Below are positions 16,203-25,297 of a stretch of 64,000 nucleotides of DNA, piece by piece. The notes under the pieces were generated by a model that worked only from the letters and a program-made list of their open reading frames with translations, was not told the origin of the DNA and made no database searches. Source of the DNA: Huintestinicola sp050874005 (GTDB lineage: Bacteria; Bacillota; Clostridia; Oscillospirales; Ruminococcaceae). Location: NCBI RefSeq assembly GCF_050874005.1, contig NZ_JBNMJV010000001.1, forward strand, positions 62,001-126,000, written 5' to 3'. The translations under genes were made by a program, and so were the position numbers. The first letter of the stretch is position 1. Each line of letters opens with the position of its first letter.

Positions 16203-17198
16203 ATGAAAAGGAAAAAATATATTATATTGTTTGCATTAGTCTTGATTGGATTAACAGGCTGTGCAACTAACACAGATAATATAAATAAGTTGGAAGAATC
16301 TGATAGTATCGAGGAGTCTAAAATTATCGAAGTATCTGAAGAAGCTGATGATGAAGACTATGATGATGAAGGTTATGATGATGAAGACTATGATGATGAA
16401 GATTATGATGATGAAGACTATGATGATGAAGACTATGATGATGAAGACTATGATGATGAAGATTATGAGGAAGATACCGACAAAGGCGAAACAGATAAGT
16501 TTAGTATAAAAATCTCTTCTGACAAATATACTGCTTACATCAATAAATATATCGGAATGAATGCTGCAGCTATTGGATATACATCAATTGGCGGAGAAAG
16601 AAGGGAAAATGTTGGTGCTGCTAACATAAGTGTGGTTTATGTTACAAATGACGGAACTTATGTTGGAGTGGACGATGAAGATGAATTAAAGAATTGGAAA
16701 GTTGTTTCTCAAAGCTTTGAACCAAACACAGAGTTGCAAATGACATTTGAAAAAGATAGTGAAGGGAATGAGTATTCAAACCTGATTGAATGGCAATCTA
16801 TAGACGTGATTGACCTTGGAGTAATACCAGTGAAAAGCAGCGAATCAGCTCCTTCATTGATTTCTACCAAAAGTTCGCCCGATAAATATACTTATTACAT
16901 AAGAAATTATGTGGGTAAGAACTTAGCTTCTGTCGGATATGTGTCACTTGGAGGAGATTACAGGGATAGATATGGTAAAGCTAACATCAAGCTTTCAATA
17001 AATTCCGATGATGGAAGCTACATAGAGATATCAGAAATTGAAGCATTAAAAAACTATGTTATTACCGAACAGAATATTGAACCCAATACTGAAATGACTT
17101 GTACATTTTCTAAAGATAGTGATGGAAATGAGTATGGTTTTGTCGATTATCAATCTATCAAAGAAATTTCCTTAACTGTTCATTCAATTACTGACTAA
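16203..17198 (+). CDS. Lipoprotein with DDEDY repeats and duplicated domain
   Basis: A 331-residue lipoprotein (lipobox LTGC at 17-20). Residues 49-88 are eight DDEDY/DDEGY units, extremely acidic. Then come two copies of a domain of about 105 residues, one starting DKYTAYINKYIGMNAAAIGY, the other DKYTYYIRNYVGKNLASVGY. Each ends with EPNTE...TFxKDSxGNEY, and they resemble PASTA-like beta folds. Function unknown; it is likely exposed on the membrane surface, and the acidic run may bind cations. Codon use is AT-rich compared with neighbours, suggesting transfer together with the mini-protein and XRE genes. Confidence 0.8.
   Translation: MKRKKYIILFALVLIGLTGCATNTDNINKLEESDSIEESKIIEVSEEADDEDYDDEGYDDEDYDDEDYDDEDYDDEDYDDEDYDDEDYEEDTDKGETDKFSIKISSDKYTAYINKYIGMNAAAIGYTSIGGERRENVGAANISVVYVTNDGTYVGVDDEDELKNWKVVSQSFEPNTELQMTFEKDSEGNEYSNLIEWQSIDVIDLGVIPVKSSESAPSLISTKSSPDKYTYYIRNYVGKNLASVGYVSLGGDYRDRYGKANIKLSINSDDGSYIEISEIEALKNYVITEQNIEPNTEMTCTFSKDSDGNEYGFVDYQSIKEISLTVHSITD
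16347..16466 (+). repeat. 15-base tandem repeat (eight units)
   Basis: Eight in-frame copies of GATGATGAAGACTAT with only third-base or single changes (GAT/GAC, one GGT). The units encode DDEDY. Copy number could vary by replication slippage without breaking the frame. Confidence 0.9.
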
Positions 17199-17217
17199 AT
17201 GATTATTTAGAAGATAC

Positions 17218-17259
17218 AAATCCCGTATCCGCCATAAAAAGCAGATACGGGATTTTTTT
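17218..17259. terminator. Terminator
   Basis: AATCCCGTATC and GATACGGGATT pair, with further GC pairs inside, followed by T7 on the plus strand. It ends the lipoprotein operon and lies between convergent genes. Confidence 0.88.
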
Positions 17260-17264
17260 CAGAC

Positions 17265-17855
17265 TCAGTATTCCACCTTTACCCCAAGCGACCCCAGCAG
17301 ATCGATCGCCTCGGGAAAAGAAAACACAGCATTTTTCATTTTGCAGGAAAGGATATCCACAAGGTAGCCCGAAGCCTTTCTGAAATCGGCCTTCTGCATA
17401 TCGCAGCGGAAAAATTCCGTCCTGTCAAGTTTGCAGCCTTTGAAGCTGCTTTCCGAAAGCTGACACTCGGCGAACATCGACTCGGTTATCTCATTGCCCG
17501 AAAAATCAAATTTTCTGAAATTTATCTCCGTAAACGAGTTGTATTTCAGAAAACAGTCCGTAAGAACTGCTATAGGGTCTGTAAAGGTTCCCTCGGGACG
17601 CAGTTCGCTCCAGTTTACCTCCGTAAGCCGACAGCCTATAAAGCGGCAGTCCTGCAGCTGGGAGCGGAGTGATGCCTTTGGCTTTGTGACGGTGCAGTTT
17701 TCAAATGTGCAGTCTGAAAAAATACACTCGGACAGCTCCACCTCTTCAAACTGACAATCCTTAAAGGTGCAGTCGGAAAATCTGCAGTCCTCAAATTTCT
17801 CATAGGTGAATGTCAGCGCTTCAAAAGTCTCGTTTTCAAAATCTTTTTCGTTCAT
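17265..17855 (-). CDS. Pentapeptide-repeat protein
   Basis: A 196-residue protein made of pentapeptide repeats A(D/N)LXX-like with central Phe or Leu (FEDCRFSDCTFKDCQFEEVE; SSFKGCKLDRTEFFRCDMQ). It should fold as a right-handed quadrilateral beta helix. Length, many Cys residues and a break near residues 75-95 recall the Qnr/McbG group, which mimic DNA and guard gyrase, but similarity alone does not prove that. It has no signal peptide. Confidence 0.85.
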   Translation of the reverse strand: MNEKDFENETFEALTFTYEKFEDCRFSDCTFKDCQFEEVELSECIFSDCTFENCTVTKPKASLRSQLQDCRFIGCRLTEVNWSELRPEGTFTDPIAVLTDCFLKYNSFTEINFRKFDFSGNEITESMFAECQLSESSFKGCKLDRTEFFRCDMQKADFRKASGYLVDILSCKMKNAVFSFPEAIDLLGSLGVKVEY

Positions 17856-17872
17856 TTCTGTTCCTTAATTTA

Positions 17873-17915
17873 GAAAAAGCCCCTGTATCTGTCAGCTGAT
17901 GTCAGATACAGGGGC
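17873..17915 (-). terminator. ppdK terminator
   Basis: Minus strand GCCCCTGTATCTG and CAGATACAGGGGC pair perfectly (13 pairs) around an 11-base loop, followed by TTTTTCT. Confidence 0.92.
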
Positions 17916-17951
17916 ATATTTTATTTTACTTTAATTTCGTAAAACCTGCGA

Positions 17952-20591
17952 TTACTTCATCTCAGCGATAGCAGCCTGAGCAGCAGCAAGTCTTGCGATA
18001 GGCACACGGAAGGGTGAGCAGGATACATAATCGAGACCGATCTTGTGGCAGAACTCAACAGATGTGGGATCGCCGCCGTGCTCGCCGCAGATACCGATGT
18101 GGAGCTTGGGATTAACGGGCTTGCCAAGCTTGATAGCCATTTCCATCAGCTTGCCTACACCTGTCTGATCGAGCTTAGCGAAAGGATCGTTCTCGAAGAT
18201 CTTGGTGTCGTAGTAAGCGTTCAGGAACTTGCCTGCGTCGTCTCTGGAGAAGCCGAAGGTCATCTGAGTCAGGTCGTTTGTACCGAAGCAGAAGAAGTCA
18301 GCTTCCTTAGCGATATCGTCAGCAGTAAGAGCTGCACGAGGAATCTCAATCATTGTACCAACCTCGTACTTGAGATCGGAGCCTGTTGCAGCGATGATCT
18401 CGTCAGCAGTCTTAACAACAACGTCCTTAACGAACTTGAGCTCCTTTACCTCGCCAACGAGGGGGATCATAATTTCGGGAACGATTGTCCAGTCGGGGTG
18501 CTTAGCCTTAACGTTGATAGCAGCCTTGATGATAGCCTGAGTCTGCATCTTAGCGATCTCGGGATATGTTACAGCAAGACGGCAGCCTCTGTGACCCATC
18601 ATAGGATTGAATTCGTGGAGACCTGCGATGATAGCCTTGATATCCTCAACGGACTTGCCCTGAGCCTTAGCGAGAGCCTCGATGTCAGCTTCCTCTGTGG
18701 GAACGAATTCGTGGAGAGGAGGATCGAGGAATCTGATTGTAACAGGGTTGCCCTCAAGAGCTTCATAAAGCTTCTCGAAGTCGCTCTGCTGCATAGGCTC
18801 GATCTTAGCAAGAGCAGCCTCTCTTGCTTCAACTGTGTCAGCGCAGATCATCTCTCTGAATGCTGCGATTCTGTCAGCCTCAAAGAACATGTGCTCAGTA
18901 CGGCAGAGACCGATACCCTCGGCACCAAGCTCTCTTGCCTTCTTAGCGTCAGCGGGAGTATCGGCATTGGTTCTTACCTTGAGCTTTCTGTACTTGTCAG
19001 CCCAAGCCATAACTCTGCCGAACTCGCCTGCGATAGTAGCGTCAACGGTGGGAATGATCTCGCCGTAGATGTTACCTGTTGTACCGTCAATGGAGATGTA
19101 GTCACCCTCGTGGAATACCTTTCCGCCGAGCTCGAACTTCTTGTTCTCTTCGTCCATCTTGATATCGCCGCAGCCGGATACGCAGCAGGTACCCATACCA
19201 CGTGCAACAACGGCAGCGTGAGATGTCATACCGCCACGAACTGTAAGGATACCCTGGGAAGCCTTCATACCTGTGATATCCTCGGGAGATGTCTCGAGAC
19301 GAACGAGGATCACCTTTTCGCCCTTAGCATTCCAAGCCTCAGCGTCATCAGCAGTAAATACTACCTTGCCGCAGGCAGCTCCGGGAGAAGCACCGAGACC
19401 CTTGCCGAGAGGAGTAGCAGCCTTCAGAGCCTTAGCGTCGAACTGGGGGTGGAGAAGTGTGTCAAGGTTTCTGGGGTCGATCATTGCAACAGCTTCCTGC
19501 TCGGTCTTGTGGCCCTCGTCAACGAGATCACAAGCGATCTTCAGAGCAGCCTGTGCAGTTCTCTTACCGTTACGGCACTGGAGCATATAGAGCTTCTTGT
19601 TCTCAACGGTGAACTCCATATCCTGCATATCGTGATAGTGGTTCTCGAGAGTCTCGCAAACCTTGATGAACTCAGCATAAGCCTCGGGGAACTTTTCCTC
19701 CATCTGAGCGATGGGCATAGGAGTACGAACGCCTGCAACAACGTCCTCGCCCTGTGCGTTTGTAAGGAACTCACCCATGAGCTTCTTCTCACCTGTAGCG
19801 GGGTCTCTTGTGAAGGCAACGCCTGTACCGGAATTGTCGTTAAGGTTACCGAATACCATAGGCATTACGTTAACTGCAGTACCCCAGGAATAAGGGATAT
19901 CGTTGTCACGGCGGTATACGTTTGCACGGGGGTTATCCCAGGAGCGGAATACAGCCTCGATAGCGAGCTTCAGCTGCTCAACGGGATCGGAGGGGAAGTC
20001 TGTGCCCAGCTGCTTCTTGTACTCTGCCTTGAACTGCTCAGCGAGAGTCTTGAGATCGGCAGCGGTAAGCTCAACGTCGTACTTAACGCCCTTTTCTTCC
20101 TTCATCTTGTCGATGAGCTGCTCAAAATACTTCTTGCCGACTTCCATAACAACGTCGGAGAACATCTGGATAAATCTTCTGTAGGAGTCGTAAACAAATC
20201 TCTCGAACTCGGGAGTGGGGTTGCCTGCGATCATAGCAGCAACAACTTCGTCGTTAAGACCGAGGTTCAGGATAGTGTCCATCATACCGGGCATAGAAGC
20301 TCTTGCGCCGGAACGAACGGAAACGAGGAGAGGATTGTTAAGATCGCCGAACTTCTTGCCGTTAAGCTCTTCCATCTTCTTAACGCCTTCCATAGCCTGA
20401 GCCATGATCTCGTCGTTGATCTTTCTGCCGTCTTCGTAATACTGTGTACAAGCCTCTGTAGTAATTGTAAAGCCCTGAGGAACGGGAAGACCGATGCTTG
20501 TCATCTCAGCAAGGTTTGCACCCTTACCGCCGAGAAGATTGCGCATGGTCATATCGCCTTCGCTGAACATATAGACCCATTTTTTTGCCAT
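17952..20591 (-). CDS. ppdK: Pyruvate phosphate dikinase
   Basis: Catalyses ATP + Pi + pyruvate to AMP + PPi + phosphoenolpyruvate, reversibly; in anaerobes it often runs in the glycolytic direction to yield ATP. 879 residues, full length. The N-terminal ATP-grasp part starts WVYMFSEGDMTMRNLLGGKG. The swivelling phosphohistidine domain has GGMTSHAAVVARGMG near 450-465. The C-terminal TIM barrel contains GLCRTEHMFF and the Cys-containing GICGEHGGDP. ACGGAGG precedes the ATG. It is a single-gene unit. Confidence 0.97.
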   Translation of the reverse strand: MAKKWVYMFSEGDMTMRNLLGGKGANLAEMTSIGLPVPQGFTITTEACTQYYEDGRKINDEIMAQAMEGVKKMEELNGKKFGDLNNPLLVSVRSGARASMPGMMDTILNLGLNDEVVAAMIAGNPTPEFERFVYDSYRRFIQMFSDVVMEVGKKYFEQLIDKMKEEKGVKYDVELTAADLKTLAEQFKAEYKKQLGTDFPSDPVEQLKLAIEAVFRSWDNPRANVYRRDNDIPYSWGTAVNVMPMVFGNLNDNSGTGVAFTRDPATGEKKLMGEFLTNAQGEDVVAGVRTPMPIAQMEEKFPEAYAEFIKVCETLENHYHDMQDMEFTVENKKLYMLQCRNGKRTAQAALKIACDLVDEGHKTEQEAVAMIDPRNLDTLLHPQFDAKALKAATPLGKGLGASPGAACGKVVFTADDAEAWNAKGEKVILVRLETSPEDITGMKASQGILTVRGGMTSHAAVVARGMGTCCVSGCGDIKMDEENKKFELGGKVFHEGDYISIDGTTGNIYGEIIPTVDATIAGEFGRVMAWADKYRKLKVRTNADTPADAKKARELGAEGIGLCRTEHMFFEADRIAAFREMICADTVEAREAALAKIEPMQQSDFEKLYEALEGNPVTIRFLDPPLHEFVPTEEADIEALAKAQGKSVEDIKAIIAGLHEFNPMMGHRGCRLAVTYPEIAKMQTQAIIKAAINVKAKHPDWTIVPEIMIPLVGEVKELKFVKDVVVKTADEIIAATGSDLKYEVGTMIEIPRAALTADDIAKEADFFCFGTNDLTQMTFGFSRDDAGKFLNAYYDTKIFENDPFAKLDQTGVGKLMEMAIKLGKPVNPKLHIGICGEHGGDPTSVEFCHKIGLDYVSCSPFRVPIARLAAAQAAIAEMK

Positions 20592-20689
20592 TGGATATTA
20601 CCTCCGTTAATTTTGATTTTTCCTCACGCAGCAGTAATGTCCGCCCTTCCCTAAAAAGGCGCAGCATTATTATACGTGACCGTAAATAT

Positions 20690-20718
20690 ATTATAACAGA
20701 AATCTATTAAATTTTCTA
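20690..20718 (-). promoter_or_regulatory. Putative ppdK promoter
   Basis: Minus strand TATAAT (20695-20690) with TG one base before it (extended -10) and a weak TAGAAA 17 bases upstream. The 20592-20968 gap contains this and the glmU promoter and no further gene. Confidence 0.45.
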
Positions 20719-20814
20719 CTGTACAATAGAAGAAAAAATGAGGGCTGTTTTTGGCTATTTTGACCAAATTGAAAAACTTTGCGGAAATCGGGGAGCAATA
20801 TGTGTAAAATATGC

Positions 20815-20843
20815 TTGAAAAATTCATTTTGATGTGGCATAAT
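20815..20843 (+). promoter_or_regulatory. Putative glmU promoter
   Basis: TTGAAA, 17-base spacer with TGTGG before the -10, CATAAT (20838-20843), about 125 bases before the glmU start. Confidence 0.5.
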
Positions 20844-20968
20844 AGATGATAGATATTTAAGAGGTCAGAGGAAAGGAAAATATACATACAGTATTATTTA
20901 AAAACTGATATACATTTCGTAAATTACAGAACATAATACAAAATATAATAAATAGGAGAATTTATACT

Positions 20969-22366
20969 ATGAGTAAAAAAACCTGCGCTATAATTTTAGC
21001 GGGCGGACAGGGCAAGCGAATGAAGTCCGACCTGCCGAAGCCTATGTTCAAGGTGCTGGATATGCCTATGCTCGACTGGGTAACAAGAGCCTGCGAGGAG
21101 GCGGGTGTGACGGATATCTGCGTTGTGACGGGCTTTAATAATGAGGTCATCGAACAGCACCTTGATGGCAGATACCACACCGTTTTTCAGCCTGAGAGAA
21201 TGGGTACGGGACACGCCGTGATGATGGCTCTGGAATGGCTTTCCGAGCGTAAAGACAGCGATGTTCTCATCTTGAACGGCGACGCTCCCTTTATCGACAG
21301 GGACACCATTTTGGGCGCTCACGCTCTCCACGCCGAAAAGGGCAATGCTGTCACCGTTATAACTTCCGAAATTGAAAACCCCACAGGCTACGGCAGGATC
21401 CTCCGCACGCCCGACGGCATCAGCGGCATTGTGGAGGAAAAGGACGCCACCGTGGAGCAGAAGAAAATCCGTGAGATAAATTCCGGGGCATACTGGTTCG
21501 ATACCGAGAAGCTTATCTATGCTCTCGGGGAGATAAAGCCCAATAATTCTCAGGGCGAATATTACCTCACAGACTCTGTATACGTTCTCATAAGCGCAGG
21601 TTTTCGTGCAGATGCATATATTTCTTCAAATTCCGACACAGTTTTAGGTGCAAATGACAGAAAAGGTCTTTTGTTATTGAATAATACGGCAAGATTTGCT
21701 ATAATAGATAGGTTGATGGATGACGGAGTGGAATTTACCTGCACCGACGGCGTTACCATCGGCAGAGATGTAAAGGTCGGCAGGGGCACCGCTATCCTTC
21801 AGGGAGTTATCCTCAGAGGAAACACCGTTATCGGCGAAAACTGCGTTATAGGTCCTGACTGCATTATCGAAAACTGCCGGGTCGGAAGCGGTACTGTGCT
21901 CAACTCCGTTCAGGCTTTCGACAGCGTTATCGAAGATAATGTTAAGATAGGCCCCTTCGTTCAGATACGCCCCGGCAGCAGGATATGCACAGGGGTCAAG
22001 ATCGGCGACTTCGTTGAGGTCAAAAATTCCGTTATCGGCAAAAATACAGCCGTTGCACATCTTACCTATGTGGGCGACAGCGATGTGGGCAGCGGAGTTA
22101 ACTTCGGCTGCGGTGTTGTTACCGTGAATTACGACGGTGAGAACAAATTCCGCACCACTATCGGCGACGACGCATTTATCGGCTGCAATACAAATCTTGT
22201 GGCTCCCGTTAAGATAGGAAACGGCGCATATACGGGGGCAGGCTCCACAATTACCAAGGACGTTCCCGACGGAGCATTGGCCGTAGAACGGGGACAGGAG
22301 AAGATAATCGAGGGCCATGGCGCAAGAAAGCTCAAAGGCAGGATAGAAAAAAATCACAAGAGCTGA
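20969..22366 (+). CDS. glmU: Bifunctional GlmU
   Basis: Makes UDP-N-acetylglucosamine for wall synthesis in two steps: acetylation of glucosamine-1-phosphate and uridylylation. 465 residues. The N-terminal Rossmann domain has the nucleotide loop LAGGQGKRMKSDLPKPM (residues 9-25) and LNGDAPF. From about 255 the left-handed beta helix shows hexapeptide repeats (IGRDVKVGRGTAIL, IGENCVIGPDCII) and the acetyl-CoA region GCNTNLVAPVKIGNGAYTGA. It is followed by prs after 65 bases, the same order as in Bacillus. Confidence 0.97.
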   Translation: MSKKTCAIILAGGQGKRMKSDLPKPMFKVLDMPMLDWVTRACEEAGVTDICVVTGFNNEVIEQHLDGRYHTVFQPERMGTGHAVMMALEWLSERKDSDVLILNGDAPFIDRDTILGAHALHAEKGNAVTVITSEIENPTGYGRILRTPDGISGIVEEKDATVEQKKIREINSGAYWFDTEKLIYALGEIKPNNSQGEYYLTDSVYVLISAGFRADAYISSNSDTVLGANDRKGLLLLNNTARFAIIDRLMDDGVEFTCTDGVTIGRDVKVGRGTAILQGVILRGNTVIGENCVIGPDCIIENCRVGSGTVLNSVQAFDSVIEDNVKIGPFVQIRPGSRICTGVKIGDFVEVKNSVIGKNTAVAHLTYVGDSDVGSGVNFGCGVVTVNYDGENKFRTTIGDDAFIGCNTNLVAPVKIGNGAYTGAGSTITKDVPDGALAVERGQEKIIEGHGARKLKGRIEKNHKS

Positions 22367-22431
22367 TTTTCGACTGCCAAATAATATGTCCATTTTTTAG
22401 GAAATTTAAATATACTAAAGGAGAAGAACCA

Positions 22432-23394
22432 ATGAATATTCACGGCAAGGATATCAAAATTTTTACCGCAAACTCCAATCCCAAGGTTGCCGAGGAGATC
22501 GCAAGGGAGCTTGGCAAGCCCCTGGGTCAGTCTGAGGTGGTAACATTTTCAGACGGCGAGATCAGCGTTTCCATCAAGGAGAGCGTAAGAGGCTCGGACG
22601 TTTTCGTTGTGCAGTCCACAAGCACACCCGTTAACGACAATATGATGGAGCTTCTCATTATGATCGACGCATTCAAGAGAGCTTCTGCAGGCCGTATCAC
22701 CGCCGTTATCCCTTATATGGGCTATGCACGTCAGGACAGAAAGGCTAAGGCAAGAGATCCCATTTCCGCAAAGCTGGTTGCCGACCTGCTCACCGTTGCA
22801 GGCGCCGACAGGATCCTTTCAATGGACCTTCACTGCGCTCAGATACAGGGCTTCTTCAATATCCCCGTAGATCACCTTCTCGGTGTGCCTATCCTTGTTC
22901 CCTACTTTGTTGAGAAGTTCAAGGATATCAGAGACAACACCGTTGTCGTATCTCCCGACCTTGGCTCCGTAACAAGAGCTAGAAACTTTGCCGCTAAGTT
23001 TGACGCTCCTCTTGCTATCGTTGACAAGCGCCGTCAGAAGGCAAACGTATGCGAGGTAATGAACATCATCGGTGATGTTAAGGACAAGGACGTTATCCTG
23101 GTTGACGATATGATCGACACCGCAGGCACACTCTGCAACGCCGCTAAGGCAATTATGGAAAAGGGCGGAGCAAAGTCCGTTACCGCTTGTGCAACTCACG
23201 GCGTTCTTTCGGGTCCCGCTATCCAGCGTATTCAGGACAGCGTTATCAAGGAGGTTGTTCTTCTCGATACTATCGCTCTCCCCGAGGAGAAGAAGATCGA
23301 CAAGATCACCGTTCTTCCCGTTGCTCCCGTATTCGCTCAGGCTATCCAGAGAATTTACGAGGACAGCCCTATCTCTCCTCTTTTCAACAACTGA
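22432..23394 (+). CDS. prs: Ribose-phosphate pyrophosphokinase
   Basis: Makes PRPP from ribose-5-phosphate and ATP for nucleotides, His and Trp. 320 residues. Visible are the ATP-binding flexible loop region DKRRQKAN, the metal site MDLHCAQIQGFF, the PRPP loop VDDMIDTAGTL and the N-terminal FSDGEISVSIKESVRG. An AAAGGAG site precedes the ATG. Co-transcribed with glmU in all likelihood; the hairpin after it ends the operon. Confidence 0.97.
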   Translation: MNIHGKDIKIFTANSNPKVAEEIARELGKPLGQSEVVTFSDGEISVSIKESVRGSDVFVVQSTSTPVNDNMMELLIMIDAFKRASAGRITAVIPYMGYARQDRKAKARDPISAKLVADLLTVAGADRILSMDLHCAQIQGFFNIPVDHLLGVPILVPYFVEKFKDIRDNTVVVSPDLGSVTRARNFAAKFDAPLAIVDKRRQKANVCEVMNIIGDVKDKDVILVDDMIDTAGTLCNAAKAIMEKGGAKSVTACATHGVLSGPAIQRIQDSVIKEVVLLDTIALPEEKKIDKITVLPVAPVFAQAIQRIYEDSPISPLFNN

Positions 23395-23430
23395 TCGCTG
23401 AATAATTTCGGCGTATCTCCATACATCTTA

Positions 23431-23467
23431 CGGGGCTGGTGCACATTCGGCAGCAGCCCCGATTTTT
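23431..23467 (+). terminator. glmU-prs terminator
   Basis: CGGGGCTG and CAGCCCCG pair around a 15-base loop, followed by ATTTTTG. Confidence 0.85.
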
Positions 23468-23565
23468 GGGATATATCCATATGTGCTGAATGAATATATT
23501 TTGGAGCTGAATTTGTGCATTTATACGAAAGTGATATTATTATGCAACTTTTGTTCTGCTTGACG

Positions 23566-23594
23566 TTAACAAAATGGGACTAATGTGCTATAAT
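23566..23594 (+). promoter_or_regulatory. Promoter with extended -10
   Basis: TTAACA, 17-base spacer ending TGTGC, TATAAT (23589-23594). Transcription should begin near 23601, exactly where the short repeat element starts. Confidence 0.75.
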
Positions 23595-23599
23595 ACAAC

Positions 23600-23723
23600 T
23601 GGGCTTCCGCATTAGGGTACTGCCGATTAAGAAGTATTTATCGGTACCGAGCCACAAGCTTTACCATCCTCAATGAATAAACCAACGAGGCGGCAAAGGG
23701 GCTCCCCTTGTCGGCAAGCCCTA
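23600..23723 (+). repeat. Short repeat element, intergenic copy
   Basis: A structured stretch related to the one inside the Uma2 gene at 41689-41796. Shared blocks in the same order are TGGRCTTCC, CCGNTTAA, GGTACCGAGCCRCAARCT, ACCA followed by a G-rich stretch, and a GGGGYTCCCC hairpin. The copy here also pairs CCGAT with ATCGG and GGTA with TACC. In one frame both copies encode GTEPQ. It makes up most of the 5' leader of the next gene. The rest of the 23395-23745 gap holds only the terminator and promoter. Confidence 0.6.
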
Positions 23724-23745
23724 TAAGTGTTAAGGAGCTGCTTCT

Positions 23746-24240
23746 TTGAAAAAGAAAGTGACCATAGCTGCCGGTTTCCTTCTTGCGGCAGCCGCAGTTT
23801 TTCTCTGCATTTTCGGCAGAGTCCTTTATTACAGGCACTATCCCCACGACAGGATAACGGGGGATATAACCGTAATGCTTAACGGGCAGGCTGTCACCCT
23901 TGACGAAAGTGACTTTTCTTATTTCGGAAAAGGCGGATTTTCCGCTTATGATAACGGCGGTTCTGCACGTGTGTCTGTAGAGGGCGGAGAATACGGGCTG
24001 TATTCCTTTGATATTCACATTCCCGGTTTTGCGAAAACGGTTACAGCAGATATTATGATGTACAATTGGTGGAACGTTACGGATTTTAAGCTTGATATCG
24101 CTGTGGACGAGGCTTTGAAAACCGCTGAATACAAATATTTCTACACATACATTGCCGAGGACGGAAAAAAGCTGCCCGAAAGCGGCACGGACGTACAGAA
24201 TATTGATACGGACGAATTAAGGGTAAGGCTGGGCGGCTGA
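23746..24240 (+). CDS. Membrane-anchored protein of unknown function
   Basis: A 164-residue protein with an unusual TTG start, chosen because AAGGAG stands eight bases before it and the reading frame starts with KKKVTIAAG. Residues 5-24 form one membrane helix with a short basic N-terminus; the rest is probably outside (ITGDITVMLNGQAVTLDESD, an Ig-like beta pattern). I do not recognise the family. It lies just before pth with 27 bases between and may share the promoter. Confidence 0.65.
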   Translation: MKKKVTIAAGFLLAAAAVFLCIFGRVLYYRHYPHDRITGDITVMLNGQAVTLDESDFSYFGKGGFSAYDNGGSARVSVEGGEYGLYSFDIHIPGFAKTVTADIMMYNWWNVTDFKLDIAVDEALKTAEYKYFYTYIAEDGKKLPESGTDVQNIDTDELRVRLGG

Positions 24241-24267
24241 TAAGTGTAATTTAAGGAGAGTTTTTAT

Positions 24268-24897
24268 ATGAGCATTTTCGATATTTTCAATCAGATAAAT
24301 AAAAACAAGGCACCCGAGCCTGCGGGAGCGGTGGAATTTATCATAGCAGGGCTGGGAAACCCCGGGGCGCAGTATGAAAATACCCGTCACAACGCAGGCT
24401 TTATGACGGTGGACACCCTTGCCGCAAAGCACAGTTTTGAAATAAAAAGGCTGAAATTCAAATCCCTTACCGCTGACACCGTGATATCGGGAAAGCGGTG
24501 CCTTGTGATGAAGCCCTCCACCTTTATGAACAACAGCGGCGAAGCCATTGTGGAGGCGATGAATTTTTACAAAATTCCTATCGAAAACGTGATAATATGT
24601 TATGACGATATAAGTCTGGAGCCGGGCAAGATACGCATACGCCGCAAAGGCTCTGACGGCGGTCACAACGGCATAAAATCCATTATCTACCTTACAGGCT
24701 CTCAGGATTTTCCCCGCATTAAAATTGGCGTGGGACAGAAGCCGTCAAAGGACTATGACCTGGCAAACTGGGTGCTGGGAAATTTCCCCTCGGAGGATAT
24801 CCCGAAGCTCCACGAGGCAACAGACAACGCCTGCGCCGCAATTGAGCACATCGTGAGCGGCAATATTGACAAGGCTATGAATCTTTACAACAGTTGA
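24268..24897 (+). CDS. pth: Peptidyl-tRNA hydrolase
   Basis: Frees tRNA from peptidyl-tRNA dropped by ribosomes. 209 residues. The catalytic His is H41 in ENTRHNAGF. Other family residues are seen in GLGNPG, KPSTFMNNSGEA, YDDISLEPGKIRIR and GSDGGHNGIKS. An extension of about 22 residues (MSIFDIFNQINKNK) precedes the usual start. It is followed by a small membrane gene and mfd, the pth-mfd order common in Firmicutes. Confidence 0.96.
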   Translation: MSIFDIFNQINKNKAPEPAGAVEFIIAGLGNPGAQYENTRHNAGFMTVDTLAAKHSFEIKRLKFKSLTADTVISGKRCLVMKPSTFMNNSGEAIVEAMNFYKIPIENVIICYDDISLEPGKIRIRRKGSDGGHNGIKSIIYLTGSQDFPRIKIGVGQKPSKDYDLANWVLGNFPSEDIPKLHEATDNACAAIEHIVSGNIDKAMNLYNS

Positions 24898-24904
24898 AAC
24901 GGAT

Positions 24905-25297
24905 ATGATCGATATGAAGAAGAATGTTTTATTTTCCGCAGGAGTGGCGGTATCGTCTCTTGCGCTTTTACTCGTTGTGTGCATTTTCTCAGCGGAGGTG
25001 CTTTTGTCGGGAAACGCTCTTACATCAAACGGAGCGGCGCTTATTTTATCATCTGCCGCATTTGTCATTGCCGACATTATTTCCGCCGTTTTCTGCCTTT
25101 CGGGGAGAATGAAGGACGACAAATCGGTGGTCTATTCCATAACAAGGCTTTTTATTATCGTTTATGCTCTGAATATGAGGGATAAGTCCGCCTTGTTCCT
25201 TGTTATCGCAGGGCTTAATGTCATAATGTACGCATTATCCTTATTTAAGGAGTTCAGAAAATTTGCCGCAAGAAACAGCGGCTCAGAGGTATCGTAA
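24905..25297 (+). CDS. Four-helix membrane protein
   Basis: A 130-residue hydrophobic protein with about four membrane helices (VLFSAGVAVSSLALLLVVCI; AALILSSAAFVIADIISAVF; a shorter pair near 80-115). No known family comes to mind. It sits seven bases after pth and its stop codon overlaps the mfd start by one base (TAATG), so it is translated as part of that operon. An alternative start is the Met at 24914. Confidence 0.7.
   Translation: MIDMKKNVLFSAGVAVSSLALLLVVCIFSAEVLLSGNALTSNGAALILSSAAFVIADIISAVFCLSGRMKDDKSVVYSITRLFIIVYALNMRDKSALFLVIAGLNVIMYALSLFKEFRKFAARNSGSEVS

Noticed and set aside
16347..16466. Possible CRISPR array
   Set aside because: The repeats are 15 bases, contiguous, in frame, and without spacers; they encode DDEDY.
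18045..20654. 869-residue open frame on the plus strand
   Set aside because: Antisense shadow of ppdK. The product is Ser/Leu/Cys-rich with no domain, and ppdK is unmistakable.
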